Shown in pieces: positions 24,558 through 33,158 of a DNA stretch of 64,000 nucleotides. Position 1 is the stretch's first letter. The number at the start of each line of letters is the position of its first letter. The DNA is from Subtercola boreus (GTDB lineage Bacteria > Actinomycetota > Actinomycetes > Actinomycetales > Microbacteriaceae). The translations under genes and the position numbers were made by a program. The DNA lies in contig NZ_VFOO01000001.1 in NCBI RefSeq assembly GCF_006716115.1, forward strand, positions 806,001 to 870,000, given 5' to 3'. Under the pieces are notes generated by a model that saw nothing but the letters and a program-made list of their open reading frames with translations, was not told where the DNA came from and ran no database searches.

Positions 24558-25835
24558 CTACGATTCGGGGGAATGCACCTCGGCGGTGATCCGGATGTCG
24601 GTCACGCCGTTCCTGCTGCTCTCCGAGTGCTGCCCCACCCGATCCAGCGCCCCCCAGATCGTCACATCGAAGCGTCGGCGGGGAATGCCGGCGATCGAAA
24701 TGTTCATCGGAATCCCCATCATATCGCTAGGGACCCCCCGGTCGGGGTCCAGTACAGGGCCGATCGTCACGGTGATGGCGGGTTGCTGGCGGGTGGGCGC
24801 TGCGGCGATGAGCCAGACGGCCGAGAGGAAGCCCTCGCGCTGGTCGGCTTCGAGGTAGCCGGCCAGTCCGTCGGGGTCGACCAGGGTCACGGTGGGGCGG
24901 AGCACATCCGAACCGTCGACGGCGTGCTGCAGCCACGTCTGCAGGCGGTCCTCGATGAGCCGGCGGCGCAGCTCGTTCGCCAGTGACGATGCGGCGGAGG
25001 CCTGTCCGGCATCCAGCGGCAGCGGGATGCGCCCCGACGCGACATCCGAGAGCAACTCTTCAGCACTCCTGTCGAGGCGCACCAGCTCGTCGGAGCCGAG
25101 GATGCCCACAGCGTACCGCGGCGAGGACAGGGTGCTCTCGACCAGCGTCCGGTCGAGCTCCCTGTCGATGAAGCGGGTGAACGACTTGACGATGAGGATC
25201 GCGATCAGCGTGGGTGCGATGGCCGCGACGATCACTTCGATCTGGGGCCGGCTGGCCACGGGGTCTTCACCCACACCGACGATGGTCACGGAGAGCAGGA
25301 AGACGACCAGTACCACGGTGGCCAGGATGAGTTGGTTCAGCGGCCGGTAGGCCACCAGCGCGAGCAGGGTCGCGCCCGCGCCCACGATGACCGTCACCTC
25401 CGGAGTGGACTCCGTGAAGCCGTGCGTCGACACCAGATCGAGAACCACCGCCGCGGCCACGAGCAGCAGCACTCCGATGAAGGCCGGTGTCGGCAGCCGG
25501 CCGCCCTTGCTGTTGGCGATGATGCAGCCCAGGGCCATCGCGGCGGCGACCAGGGCCCAGGCCCCCGCCGTCAGCCACGGATTCGTGTAGGAGCCCCAGT
25601 TCAGGGCGAAGACGGCGATTCCCCGGATGCTCAGCAGGATGCCTGCGACGATGGCGCCGATCCCGAGGTACCCGATGCCGATGCGGGAGTCGGTCGCCAT
25701 GTCGCGCCGCAGCGATTCGATCGCTTCGGGGCCGAGCGTGCGGGCGCGCACCAGCCGGGTGAGCAGGCCCATCCCCTGGTCGTCGGCCTCGAGCCCCGGG
25801 CCTGCGCCCTGTGCCGGGCGGGTGGGATCGCTCAT
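24558..25835 (-). CDS. Multi-pass membrane protein of a two-component operon, function unknown
   Basis: A 425-residue protein not matched to a family I know. It has a short N-terminal cytoplasmic part, about seven hydrophobic helices between residues 55 and 225, and a cytoplasmic C-terminal region of roughly 190 residues that has a helical LANELRRRLIEDRLQTWLQHAVD segment and then a beta-rich part (PTVTLVDPDG, AITVTIGP, FDVTIWGAL). No kinase, HAMP or cyclase motif is visible. Its ATG overlaps the histidine kinase stop by four bases and the response regulator follows, so it is likely a third component, perhaps a sensor or accessory of the kinase. Confidence 0.8.
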   Translation of the reverse strand: MSDPTRPAQGAGPGLEADDQGMGLLTRLVRARTLGPEAIESLRRDMATDSRIGIGYLGIGAIVAGILLSIRGIAVFALNWGSYTNPWLTAGAWALVAAAMALGCIIANSKGGRLPTPAFIGVLLLVAAAVVLDLVSTHGFTESTPEVTVIVGAGATLLALVAYRPLNQLILATVVLVVFLLSVTIVGVGEDPVASRPQIEVIVAAIAPTLIAILIVKSFTRFIDRELDRTLVESTLSSPRYAVGILGSDELVRLDRSAEELLSDVASGRIPLPLDAGQASAASSLANELRRRLIEDRLQTWLQHAVDGSDVLRPTVTLVDPDGLAGYLEADQREGFLSAVWLIAAAPTRQQPAITVTIGPVLDPDRGVPSDMMGIPMNISIAGIPRRRFDVTIWGALDRVGQHSESSRNGVTDIRITAEVHSPES

Positions 25836-26977
25836 CGGGGAACCTCGAGCACGACGGTCGTCCCGGCACCGGGCGCAGAGAAGATGCGGGTGGTGCCCCC
25901 GACGTCCCTGATGCGCGCGACGACCGACTCGGCCAGGCCGAGCCGAGCCGGGTCGACCCCGTCCGTCTCGAATCCGACGCCCGAGTCCGTGACCATTGCG
26001 CGCACTCCACCCGCGTCCTGGGTGATCGTCACGTCTGCTTCGTCCACCTGGGCGTGCCTCCTGACGTTCTCGAGGCACTCGCCGAGGGAGAGCAGGAAGG
26101 CGCTCCGCACGTGCGGGGGCAGTGTGACATCGCCATCGCCGTGCCAGTGCACCTGGAGTCCGCGCCGTTTGAAGCGCTGCTGCAGCGCCTTGATGCTCTG
26201 CGTGACCGGTGGGGCCTGGTCGGTGCGGAGGTTGTAGGTTCCGGATGACCGGGGTATCGGTGTCTCGCCGTGGCGGAGCTGGCGCAGCAGAACGGCGTCG
26301 TCGCTGGCCTGCACGCGGAGGGCGTCGGGATCCACTCCCCGGCCGGAGTGCGCGAGCAGGGTCAGGGTCGCGAGCACGGTGTCGTGCAGGAGCCGGGCGC
26401 TCCGCCGGCGTTGCGCTTCGAGTTCGCTCGCCCACCGCTCAGCACGGTGCACGGCGCCGAGCCGGGCGATCCGGTCACGGGCGCGTCGCACACTGTCGGT
26501 GATCCAGATTCCGACGATGACGTTCACCGTCCAGCTGACGAGGAAGATCGCGAGGGCCTGCACGGCCTCATCGGAGGTCATCGACGACAGCGCGATCGTC
26601 AGGTTGACGAGGAACGCGGCGGCCAGGTAGAACCGTCCGGAGAGCGACCCCTGCAGAACGATCGCCAGCGCCCCGATCCCGCCACCGGAGACGAGCAGGA
26701 GCGCGCTCAGAACGGCGGCATGATCGACCACAACACTGCCGAGGAGAGCGCCGACCGCCAGGCCGGCCACCGTGACCACCACGATCCAGAGGGTGGCCGA
26801 CGAGCGCCCGATCATCACGTACCCGGCGAGCATCACCGCATAGAGCGGGAGTCCGAGAGCGAGGACGTGTCCAGGGATCCCCCCGGCGATCAGCAGGCAG
26901 ACCAGCGAGGAGAGGGTGAAGACCCAGCCCTCCACCCACGCAGCGGTTCGCAACAGTGGTTCCTGGCGCCTGATCAC
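25832..26977 (-). CDS. Membrane histidine kinase of the NarL-partner (HisKA_3-like) type
   Basis: A 381-residue kinase with about six membrane helices (residues 12-165), an amphipathic linker, a histidine box LLHDTVLATLTLLAHSG, and an HATPase domain with the N box GECLENVRRHA, G1 VTDSGVGF and a final GTTVVLEVP. The extracytoplasmic loops are short, so it probably senses a membrane signal. The GTG start follows TAGGAT by seven bases. The gene begins 28 bases after metX; it may be read from that transcript as well as from its own promoter. The membrane protein gene overlaps its stop. Confidence 0.9.
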   Translation of the reverse strand: MIRRQEPLLRTAAWVEGWVFTLSSLVCLLIAGGIPGHVLALGLPLYAVMLAGYVMIGRSSATLWIVVVTVAGLAVGALLGSVVVDHAAVLSALLLVSGGGIGALAIVLQGSLSGRFYLAAAFLVNLTIALSSMTSDEAVQALAIFLVSWTVNVIVGIWITDSVRRARDRIARLGAVHRAERWASELEAQRRRSARLLHDTVLATLTLLAHSGRGVDPDALRVQASDDAVLLRQLRHGETPIPRSSGTYNLRTDQAPPVTQSIKALQQRFKRRGLQVHWHGDGDVTLPPHVRSAFLLSLGECLENVRRHAQVDEADVTITQDAGGVRAMVTDSGVGFETDGVDPARLGLAESVVARIRDVGGTTRIFSAPGAGTTVVLEVPR

Positions 26978-26984
26978 ACTCGTG

Positions 26985-26990
26985 ATCCTA
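26985..26990 (-). promoter_or_regulatory. -10 box of the histidine kinase gene
   Basis: On the minus strand TAGGAT (26990-26985) is followed by seven bases and the GTG start, in the 28-base gap after metX. Confidence 0.45.
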
Positions 26991-27005
26991 TCTTCGCCGG
27001 CAGCG

Positions 27006-28211
27006 TCAGAGCGCGAGGAGCCGGCGCAGTTCCCGGCTCACCAGCTCGTCTTCGATGAGGAACCCGTCGTGTCCGAACCGTGAGGAGATCACCGTCGCGT
27101 CGTCCCCGTCGATGTTGCCGGGGATGTGCCGGGCGATGACCTGCTGGTCCTCCACCGGGAAGAGTCGGTCGCTGTCGATGCCTATCACGAGCGAGACGGC
27201 GCTGACCGTCCGGAGCGCCTCGACGACTCCGCCCCGTCCGCGCCCGACGTCGTGCGAACTCATCGCCTCGACCAGCGTGATGTAGGCATTCGCGTCGAAC
27301 CGGCGGGTGAACTTGTTGCCGTGGAAGTCGAGGTACGACTCCACCGCGAACCGTCCGCCCCGCCCGAGCGGGCTGATGCCGCTCTGCCAGCTGCGTTCGA
27401 ACCGGTCGTTCAGCTCGGTGGGGCTCCGGTAGTTCAGCAGGGCCATCCGCCGGGCGAGGGCCAGGCCGGAGTGCGGTCCCTCCCCGTCTGTGGCGTTGTA
27501 GTAGCTGCCGTCGTGGAAGAGCGGATCCGCCCGGATCGCTTCGATCTGCACCGAGTTGAGCGCGATCTGGTCAGCGCTCGAGATCGGCGGGGCAGCGATC
27601 ATGGCGAGCTTCTCGGAGAGAGCCGGGAACATGGCGCCCCACTCCAGCACCTGCATTCCGCCCATCGATCCGCCGACGATCGCGGCCCAGCGCCGGATGC
27701 CGAGCTGGCGCATCACCCGCTCCTGCGCCGTGACCTGGTCGCGGATGCTGGTGAACGGGAACCGGCTGCCCCATTCCTCCCCGTCAGGCGCGATCGAGGC
27801 GGGACCTGTCGAGCCCTGGCAGCTGCCCAGCATGTTGGGTGCGACCACGAAGAACCGGTCGGTGTCGATCGCGAGTCCGGGCCCCACGATCCCGCCCCAC
27901 CAGCCGGCTGTCGGATGCCCGGGCTCGGCCGGTCCCGCCAGGTGGCTGTCTCCCGTGAGGGCGTGCGCCACGAGCACCGCATTGTCGGCGGCCCCGTTCA
28001 GCGTTCCGAACGTCTCGAAGGCGATCCGGGCATCCGGAACCGTGCCGCCGGCCTCGAACGTGATGTCGCCGATGTGCGCGAACTGCCGGCGCCCCACCGG
28101 GTCGCCGTCCCGCCAGGCCCCGGTCGCCGGCGGCTTGCCGAGGATCGACCGGATCTGCGCGTCGGTGATGAAATCGCTCGGAACGGTGTCTTCGGGTATC
28201 TGCCAGTCCAT
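27006..28211 (-). CDS. metX: Homoserine O-acetyltransferase
   Basis: An alpha/beta-hydrolase of 401 residues that acetylates homoserine for methionine synthesis. The nucleophile elbow GGSMGGMQVLEW, NMLGSCQGSTGP, the acid in IGIDSDRLFP and the catalytic histidine in SRFGHDGFL are all there. It lies downstream of metY on the same strand, separated by a hairpin. The product O-acetylhomoserine is the MetY substrate. Homoserine comes from the Hom enzyme encoded at 50716. Confidence 0.96.
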   Translation of the reverse strand: MDWQIPEDTVPSDFITDAQIRSILGKPPATGAWRDGDPVGRRQFAHIGDITFEAGGTVPDARIAFETFGTLNGAADNAVLVAHALTGDSHLAGPAEPGHPTAGWWGGIVGPGLAIDTDRFFVVAPNMLGSCQGSTGPASIAPDGEEWGSRFPFTSIRDQVTAQERVMRQLGIRRWAAIVGGSMGGMQVLEWGAMFPALSEKLAMIAAPPISSADQIALNSVQIEAIRADPLFHDGSYYNATDGEGPHSGLALARRMALLNYRSPTELNDRFERSWQSGISPLGRGGRFAVESYLDFHGNKFTRRFDANAYITLVEAMSSHDVGRGRGGVVEALRTVSAVSLVIGIDSDRLFPVEDQQVIARHIPGNIDGDDATVISSRFGHDGFLIEDELVSRELRRLLAL

Positions 28212-28234
28212 GGTGATTCCATTCTGGCCAACGA

Positions 28235-28273
28235 AAGGAGGGCCCCGGCGTTTGTTACGCCGAGGCCCTCCTT
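28235..28273 (-). terminator. Hairpin terminator after metY
   Basis: An outer stem aaggagggcc/ggccctcctt (28235-28244 with 28264-28273) plus an inner cggcg/cgccg stem encloses a short loop, followed on the minus strand by a T-rich run. It separates metY from metX. Confidence 0.8.
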
Positions 28274-28284
28274 GTACAGGGAAC

Positions 28285-29607
28285 TTACAGCGCGTTTGCG
28301 CGCGCGACCTCGCGGGCCGCAGCGAGGCCCGCGGCCAGGTCGGCCTTGATGTCCTCGATGTTCTCGAGCCCGACCGAGAGGCGCACGAGTCCCGGGGTTA
28401 CGCCCGAGGTCAGCTGCTGCTCAGGCGTGAGCTGCGAGTGCGTCGTCGACGCCGGGTGGATGACCAGCGAACGCACATCGCCGATGTTGGCCAGGTGCGA
28501 GAAGAGCGTCAGCGAGTTGACCAGCGCACGGCCCGCGTCCACACCGCCCTTCAGCTCGAACGAGAGAACGGCGCCGACACCCTTGGGGGCGTACCGGTTG
28601 GCGGCCTCGTACCAGGGGCTGGACGGCAGCCCCGCGTAGTACACCGTGGCGACGTCGTCGTGGTTGTCGAGCCACTCGGCGACCTCCTGGGCGTTCTGCA
28701 CGTGGCGCTCGATGCGGAGCGACAGCGTCTCGATGCCCTGGATGAGCTGCCATGCGCTCGCCGGGGCGATCGAGGACCCGAGGTCGCGGAGCAGCTGCAC
28801 GCGCGCCTTGATGATGTAGGCGATGCCGTCGCCGAGCGCCTCGGTGTACGTGACGCCGTGGTATGACTCGTCGGGCGTGGTGAGCCCGGGGAACTTCGCC
28901 GCGTTCTCCGACCATTTGAACGTCCCGCCGTCGACGAGCACGCCGCCGATGACGGTGCCGTGGCCGCCGAGGAACTTCGTCGCCGAGTGCACGATGATGT
29001 CGGCTCCGTGCTCGAACGGGCGGATCAGGTACGGCGTCGCGATCGTGTTGTCGACGATCAGCGGCACCCCGTTGTCGTGCGCCACGTCGGCCACGAGCCG
29101 GATGTCGAGGATGTTGATCTTCGGGTTGCCGATGGTCTCGGCGAAGAACAGCTTCGTGTTCGGGCGCACCGCGCGCTGCCACTCCTCGGAGTCGTCCTGG
29201 TTCTCGACGAAGGTCACGTCGATGCCGAGCTTCTTGAGGGTGTACTTGAAGAGGTTGTAGGTGCCGCCGTAGATCGAAGCGCTCGACACGATGTGGTCGC
29301 CGGCCTGGGCGATGTTCAGCACAGCGAAGGTCTCGGCGGCCTGGCCGGAGGCGACCAGCAGCGCTGCTGTTCCGCCCTCCAGAGCCGCGACGCGCTCCTC
29401 GACGACGTTCTGGGTCGGGTTCTGGATGCGCGTGTAGATGTTGCCGAACTCGGCCAGCGCGAAGAGGTTCTTGGCGTGGTCGGCGTTGTTGAACACGTAC
29501 GACGTCGTCTGGTAGATCGGCGTGGCGCGGGCATTGGTCACGGGGTCGGGCGCGGCGCCCGAATGGATCTGCTTGGTCTCGAACTGCCAGTCGGCGTTGT
29601 CTGTCAT
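28285..29607 (-). CDS. metY: O-acetylhomoserine sulfhydrylase (aminocarboxypropyltransferase)
   Basis: A 440-residue PLP enzyme of the Cys/Met metabolism class that makes homocysteine directly from O-acetylhomoserine and sulfide. The PLP lysine lies in VHSATKFLGGHGTVIGG; TRIQNPTQNVVEERVAALEGG and the SLTLFSHLANIGDVRSL region are typical of MetY rather than MetB. ATG 29607 has an aaggac ribosome site and a matching promoter further upstream. The sulfide used is shared with cysteine synthase at 3340. Confidence 0.96.
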   Translation of the reverse strand: MTDNADWQFETKQIHSGAAPDPVTNARATPIYQTTSYVFNNADHAKNLFALAEFGNIYTRIQNPTQNVVEERVAALEGGTAALLVASGQAAETFAVLNIAQAGDHIVSSASIYGGTYNLFKYTLKKLGIDVTFVENQDDSEEWQRAVRPNTKLFFAETIGNPKINILDIRLVADVAHDNGVPLIVDNTIATPYLIRPFEHGADIIVHSATKFLGGHGTVIGGVLVDGGTFKWSENAAKFPGLTTPDESYHGVTYTEALGDGIAYIIKARVQLLRDLGSSIAPASAWQLIQGIETLSLRIERHVQNAQEVAEWLDNHDDVATVYYAGLPSSPWYEAANRYAPKGVGAVLSFELKGGVDAGRALVNSLTLFSHLANIGDVRSLVIHPASTTHSQLTPEQQLTSGVTPGLVRLSVGLENIEDIKADLAAGLAAAREVARANAL

Positions 29608-29635
29608 CGGAATCGTCCTTTGGGTCGGTACGGCA

Positions 29636-29664
29636 AGACTAGGGAGGGGTGCCCGGCCGGTCAA
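29636..29664 (-). promoter_or_regulatory. Vegetative promoter of metY
   Basis: On the minus strand TTGACC (29664-29659), a 17-base spacer and TAGTCT (29641-29636) form a good housekeeping-sigma promoter. The leader before the ATG is about 22 bases. Confidence 0.7.
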
Positions 29665-29720
29665 CGCCCGGGGAAACACGGGGTAACGTGATGCGCAAAC
29701 CTCTCTCGAAAGGCTCCGCA

Positions 29721-30515
29721 ATGGGCATCCAGAATCGTCGCGCCGTCGTCACCGGAGCAAGCTCGGGGATCGGGGCCGCGACCGTGCGGCTGCTCCGCGC
29801 CCACGGCTGGGACGTGGTGGGGGTCGCCCGCCGCGAAGACCGGCTGAAGGCGCTCGCCGAGGAGACGGGCGCGACCTACTTCGTGGCCGACCTGCTGAAG
29901 CAGGACGACGTGGATGCCCTGGCCGCCCACCTCGCCGAAACCGGCGGAGTGAGCACCCTCATCAACAACGCCGGCGGCGCGGTCGGCATGGATTCTGTCG
30001 AAGCGAGCCCGATCGCCGACTGGGAGTGGATGTTCGAGGTCAACGTCATCGCGGTCAAACGGGTGATCACGGCACTGCTGCCTCTTCTCCGTGCCTCGGT
30101 CGCGGGTGCCCCGACGGGCACGGCGGTGGCCGACATCCTCACCGTCTCCTCGACCGCGGGACACTTCGCCTACGCGGGCGGAGGCGGGTACAACGCCGCG
30201 AAGTTCGCTGTCACCTCCCTCTCCGAAGTGCTGCGGCTGGAGCTCAGCGGTGAGCCGATCCGGGTGCTCGAGATCGCGCCCGGGATGGTGAAGACCGAGG
30301 AGTTCTCGCTCAACCGGTTCGGCGGCGACACGGCCAAGGCGGAGGCCGTGTACGCGAATGTGCCCGACCCGCTGACCGCAGGCGACGTGGCGACCACGAT
30401 CGTCACCATGGTCGAGATGGCCCCGCACATCAGCCTGGACCTGGTCATCATCAAGCCGGTGGCGCAGTCGGCCGTCTACAAGGTGCACCGGGGCCCCCTC
30501 GAAGTGAAGCAGTAG
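29721..30515 (+). CDS. Short-chain dehydrogenase/reductase
   Basis: A 264-residue Rossmann-fold oxidoreductase. The cofactor motif TGASSGIG, the NNAGG loop, the catalytic serine in SSTAGHF and YNAAK are conserved. The arginine residues after the first strand (VARREDR) suggest NADPH. It resembles serine/3-hydroxy acid dehydrogenases (YdfG-like), but the substrate is unknown. ATG 29721 has a gaaagg ribosome site; ATG 29691 in frame is possible. A TAACGT box at 29684-29689 may be its -10. Divergent from metY. Confidence 0.88.
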   Translation: MGIQNRRAVVTGASSGIGAATVRLLRAHGWDVVGVARREDRLKALAEETGATYFVADLLKQDDVDALAAHLAETGGVSTLINNAGGAVGMDSVEASPIADWEWMFEVNVIAVKRVITALLPLLRASVAGAPTGTAVADILTVSSTAGHFAYAGGGGYNAAKFAVTSLSEVLRLELSGEPIRVLEIAPGMVKTEEFSLNRFGGDTAKAEAVYANVPDPLTAGDVATTIVTMVEMAPHISLDLVIIKPVAQSAVYKVHRGPLEVKQ

Positions 30516-30529
30516 CGGGCGATTGCCGG

Positions 30530-30535
30530 TACCGT
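30530..30535 (+). promoter_or_regulatory. -10 box of the phosphoribosyltransferase gene, leaderless type
   Basis: TACCGT is followed by six bases and the ATG at 30542. Confidence 0.5.
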
Positions 30536-30541
30536 TGTCGG

Positions 30542-31069
30542 ATGGCCGAGAGCGAACACACGACAGTGACCGGGACCCCCGTCGACGGGGCAGAGACGAC
30601 ACCGGAACGAGAGGTGCTCGGCTGGCTCGAGTTCGGTGAGGCCTCCCGGGTGCTGGCGACGAGCGTGCTCGAGAGCGGGTTCGTTCCCGACTTCGTCGTG
30701 GCGATCGCGCGCGGCGGCCTGCTGCCGGCCGGCGCGCTGGCCTACGCCACCGGCACCAAGAGCTGCGGCAGCCTGAACGTGGAGTTCTACACCGACGTCG
30801 AGACGACGCTGCCCGAGCCGATCATCCTGCCGCCGATGATGGACAACACCGCCCTGATCGGCAAGAACATCCTGCTGGTCGACGACGTCGCCGACTCCGG
30901 CCGTACCCTCGCTCTCGTGGTCGGCCTGCTGGAGCGCGTCGGTGTCATCGTGAAGACGGCCACGCTCTACTCGAAGCCGCGCTCGGTGATCGAGCCCGAC
31001 TTCTACTGGAAGAAGACCGACCGGTGGATCGTCTTCCCGTGGTCGGCGCACCCGCCGGTGACTGTATGA
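30542..31069 (+). CDS. Purine-type phosphoribosyltransferase
   Basis: A 175-residue type I phosphoribosyltransferase. The PRPP-binding loop ILLVDDVADSGRTL and the ARGGLLPAG loop are clear. It looks most like the hypoxanthine/xanthine phosphoribosyltransferases of archaea and actinobacteria, with a C-terminal WIVFPWSAH segment typical of that group. The base it salvages is not certain. A -10 box lies six bases before the ATG. The next gene follows after 13 bases. Confidence 0.85.
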   Translation: MAESEHTTVTGTPVDGAETTPEREVLGWLEFGEASRVLATSVLESGFVPDFVVAIARGGLLPAGALAYATGTKSCGSLNVEFYTDVETTLPEPIILPPMMDNTALIGKNILLVDDVADSGRTLALVVGLLERVGVIVKTATLYSKPRSVIEPDFYWKKTDRWIVFPWSAHPPVTV

Positions 31070-31082
31070 TCGGCGGCGCACT

Positions 31083-31808
31083 GTGAGTATCCATCTCGTC
31101 GGCGGTGGCTGGCCGATGGTCGACGACGGTGCCGTGTACCGGGAGTTCCTCTCCGAAGCCGCGGAGCGGGCGCTGCAGGCGGGCCGACTCGACGGGCCCC
31201 GGATCGCCTTCATCCTGGTGCGGGACGGTGACGGCCTCGAGAAGTATGCGGAACTGATCGCGGCCCTCGCCACCGTCACCGAACTCCAGCCCGTTCCGAT
31301 TCTCGCGCCGGAGGGTGTCGCCATCGACGCAGCCGGCCTGGCCGACGTCGACGGAATCCTGGTCTGGGGCGGTCTCACCCCCGCCTACCGTGACAGCATC
31401 GCGCCGGCCTTCGGCGAGATCCGGCGCCAGGTCGCGGCAGGCGTTCCCTACCTCGGCTTCTCGGCCGGAGCTGCGATCGCCGCCGACCGCGCGATCCTCG
31501 GCGGCTGGACGATCGGTGACGTGCCGGTCTGCCCAGAAGAAGCGTCCGAGGAGCTCGACGAGGTGACGGTCGGGGAGGGCCTCGGCCTGATCGACCTCGC
31601 CGTCGACGTGCACGCTGCGCAGTGGGGAACGCTCGCCCGGCTCATCGCGGCGACCGAGGCCGGGCTCACCGACGGCGGTATCGCCATCGACGAGCACACC
31701 GTGCTGATCGTCGGCGACGGCCCGCTCCGCGTGGTCGGCCGGGGGAGCATCTGGACGGTCACAGACGACGACGGCAGCGTGCGGGTCGCGACGATGGGGG
31801 AGAGCTGA
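31083..31808 (+). CDS. Type 1 glutamine amidotransferase-like/peptidase S51-like protein
   Basis: A 241-residue protein with the class I amidotransferase-like fold. The start IHLVGGGW and the nucleophile elbow [12 protein letters not shown], with serine at the active site, match the peptidase E/cyanophycinase (S51) group rather than cysteine amidotransferases. The substrate is unknown. It follows the phosphoribosyltransferase by 13 bases and precedes ung by five, so the three are probably co-transcribed. Confidence 0.75.
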   Translation: MSIHLVGGGWPMVDDGAVYREFLSEAAERALQAGRLDGPRIAFILVRDGDGLEKYAELIAALATVTELQPVPILAPEGVAIDAAGLADVDGILVWGGLTPAYRDSIAPAFGEIRRQVAAGVPYLGFSAGAAIAADRAILGGWTIGDVPVCPEEASEELDEVTVGEGLGLIDLAVDVHAAQWGTLARLIAATEAGLTDGGIAIDEHTVLIVGDGPLRVVGRGSIWTVTDDDGSVRVATMGES

Positions 31809-31813
31809 CCGGG

Positions 31814-32560
31814 GTGCCTCCGGCATCGGCCGGCGCAGGCCCTGACGCCGCTTTGGACTTCTCCCTCGATGCGCTCGTCGCCTCGGGCCGGATGGATGCG
31901 GGCTGGGCCGAGGCGCTCGCACCGGCGGCCGACACCCTCGCCGAACTGGCCGAGTTCCTCGACGAGGAGGTCGTTGCAGGCCGGGGGTTCCTCCCCGCCG
32001 GCGCCCTCGTGCTGCGCGCGTTCGGCCAGCCGCTCAGAGACGTGCGGGTGCTGATCGTCGGCCAGGACCCGTACCCCACCCCCGGGCATCCGATCGGCCT
32101 CTCGTTCGCGACCTCGCGAGCCGTGCGGCCGCTGCCCCGGAGCCTGTCGAACATCTACCGCGAGCTGACCGACGACCTCGGAGTGGCCGCTCCTGAGCAC
32201 GGCGACCTGACCGGCTGGAGCGAGAGCGGCGTCATGCTGCTGAACAGGGTGCTCACGGTGCAGCCCGGCTTGGCGGGATCGCACCGCGGCCGTGGCTGGG
32301 AGGCCGTCACCGAGCTCGCGATCCGGGCGCTGGTCGCCCGCGGCACCCCGTTGGTCGCGATTCTCTGGGGGAAGGATGCCGCCAGGCTCCGCCCGCTTCT
32401 CGGTTCGGCGACGGTCATCGAATCTGCGCATCCGAGTCCGCTCTCGGCCCGGCGGGGCTTCTTCGGGTCGCGCCCGTTCAGCCGGGCGAATGCGGCCCTG
32501 GTCGAGCGTGGCGTCAAGCCGGTCGACTGGGCCCTGACCGGGCACGCGCCCACCCTCTAG
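31814..32560 (+). CDS. ung: Uracil-DNA glycosylase
   Basis: A family 1 uracil-DNA glycosylase of 248 residues that removes uracil from DNA. The catalytic motif [16 protein letters not shown] and the base-binding loop SAHPSPLSA are intact. The GTG at 31814 follows the preceding stop by five bases. Its TAG stop is the first half of the -10 box of the next gene. Confidence 0.96.
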   Translation: MPPASAGAGPDAALDFSLDALVASGRMDAGWAEALAPAADTLAELAEFLDEEVVAGRGFLPAGALVLRAFGQPLRDVRVLIVGQDPYPTPGHPIGLSFATSRAVRPLPRSLSNIYRELTDDLGVAAPEHGDLTGWSESGVMLLNRVLTVQPGLAGSHRGRGWEAVTELAIRALVARGTPLVAILWGKDAARLRPLLGSATVIESAHPSPLSARRGFFGSRPFSRANAALVERGVKPVDWALTGHAPTL

Positions 32561-32563
32561 GCT
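32558..32563 (+). promoter_or_regulatory. -10 box of the GNAT gene, overlapping the ung stop codon
   Basis: TAGGCT begins with the ung TAG stop and is followed by six bases and the ATG at 32570. Confidence 0.5.
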
Positions 32564-32569
32564 TCAGGC

Positions 32570-33148
32570 ATGCTCGAAGAGGAATACCAGCCGCGGAGGA
32601 AGCTCCCGGCGAATCTGCGCCCGCCGGTCCCGCCGGAGCCGGTCTTCGAATACACGATCCGCCCTGCGGTCGCAGCGGACATGCCCTACGTGCGGGAGAT
32701 CTACAACCACTACGTCGCCAACACCGTCGTCACGCTCGATGAAGACGCGATGACGCTGAAGGAGTGGAAGACGAAGTTCGCCTGGCTCTCGAAGCTCGAC
32801 ATGCCGTTCCTGGTGGCGATCTCGGGCAGCGACCAGGTCATCGGCTTCGCCTACGTGTCGCCGTGGAAGCAGAAGGCCGCCTACCGCCGTACCGTCGAGG
32901 ACAGCATCTACCTCGGGCCCGCAGCAACCGGCAAGGGGCTCGGAAAGGCGCTGCTCAAACAGCTCCTGGCCGACTCGAAGGCAGCGAAGATCAAGGAAGT
33001 GCTCGCCGTCGTGGTGGACAAGGGCGCCGAGGGGTCGATCCGCCTGCACGAGAGCTTCGGTTTCAAGGAGGTCGGCCGGCTCGGCAAGGTGGGGTTCAAG
33101 TTCAACCGCTGGCTCGGAACGGTGCTGCTGCAGAAGCACCTCAAGTGA
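32570..33148 (+). CDS. GNAT-family N-acetyltransferase, phosphinothricin-acetyltransferase-like
   Basis: A 192-residue acetyltransferase. The IRPAVAADMPYVREIYNHYV start of the domain (from about residue 30) and the acetyl-CoA loop YLGPAATGKGLGKALL are characteristic of the PAT/YncA-like subgroup, which acetylates amino acid-like amines. The first 28 residues are a basic, proline-rich extension. The substrate is unknown. It converges with the DinB gene, with only ten bases between their stops. Confidence 0.88.
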   Translation: MLEEEYQPRRKLPANLRPPVPPEPVFEYTIRPAVAADMPYVREIYNHYVANTVVTLDEDAMTLKEWKTKFAWLSKLDMPFLVAISGSDQVIGFAYVSPWKQKAAYRRTVEDSIYLGPAATGKGLGKALLKQLLADSKAAKIKEVLAVVVDKGAEGSIRLHESFGFKEVGRLGKVGFKFNRWLGTVLLQKHLK

Positions 33149-33158
33149 CGTGCGCGCG

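Noticed and set aside
29608-29720. SAM-type riboswitch upstream of metY
   Set aside because: The gap is only 113 bases, the transcript leader would be about 22 bases, and no conserved riboswitch stems are visible; a plain promoter explains it.
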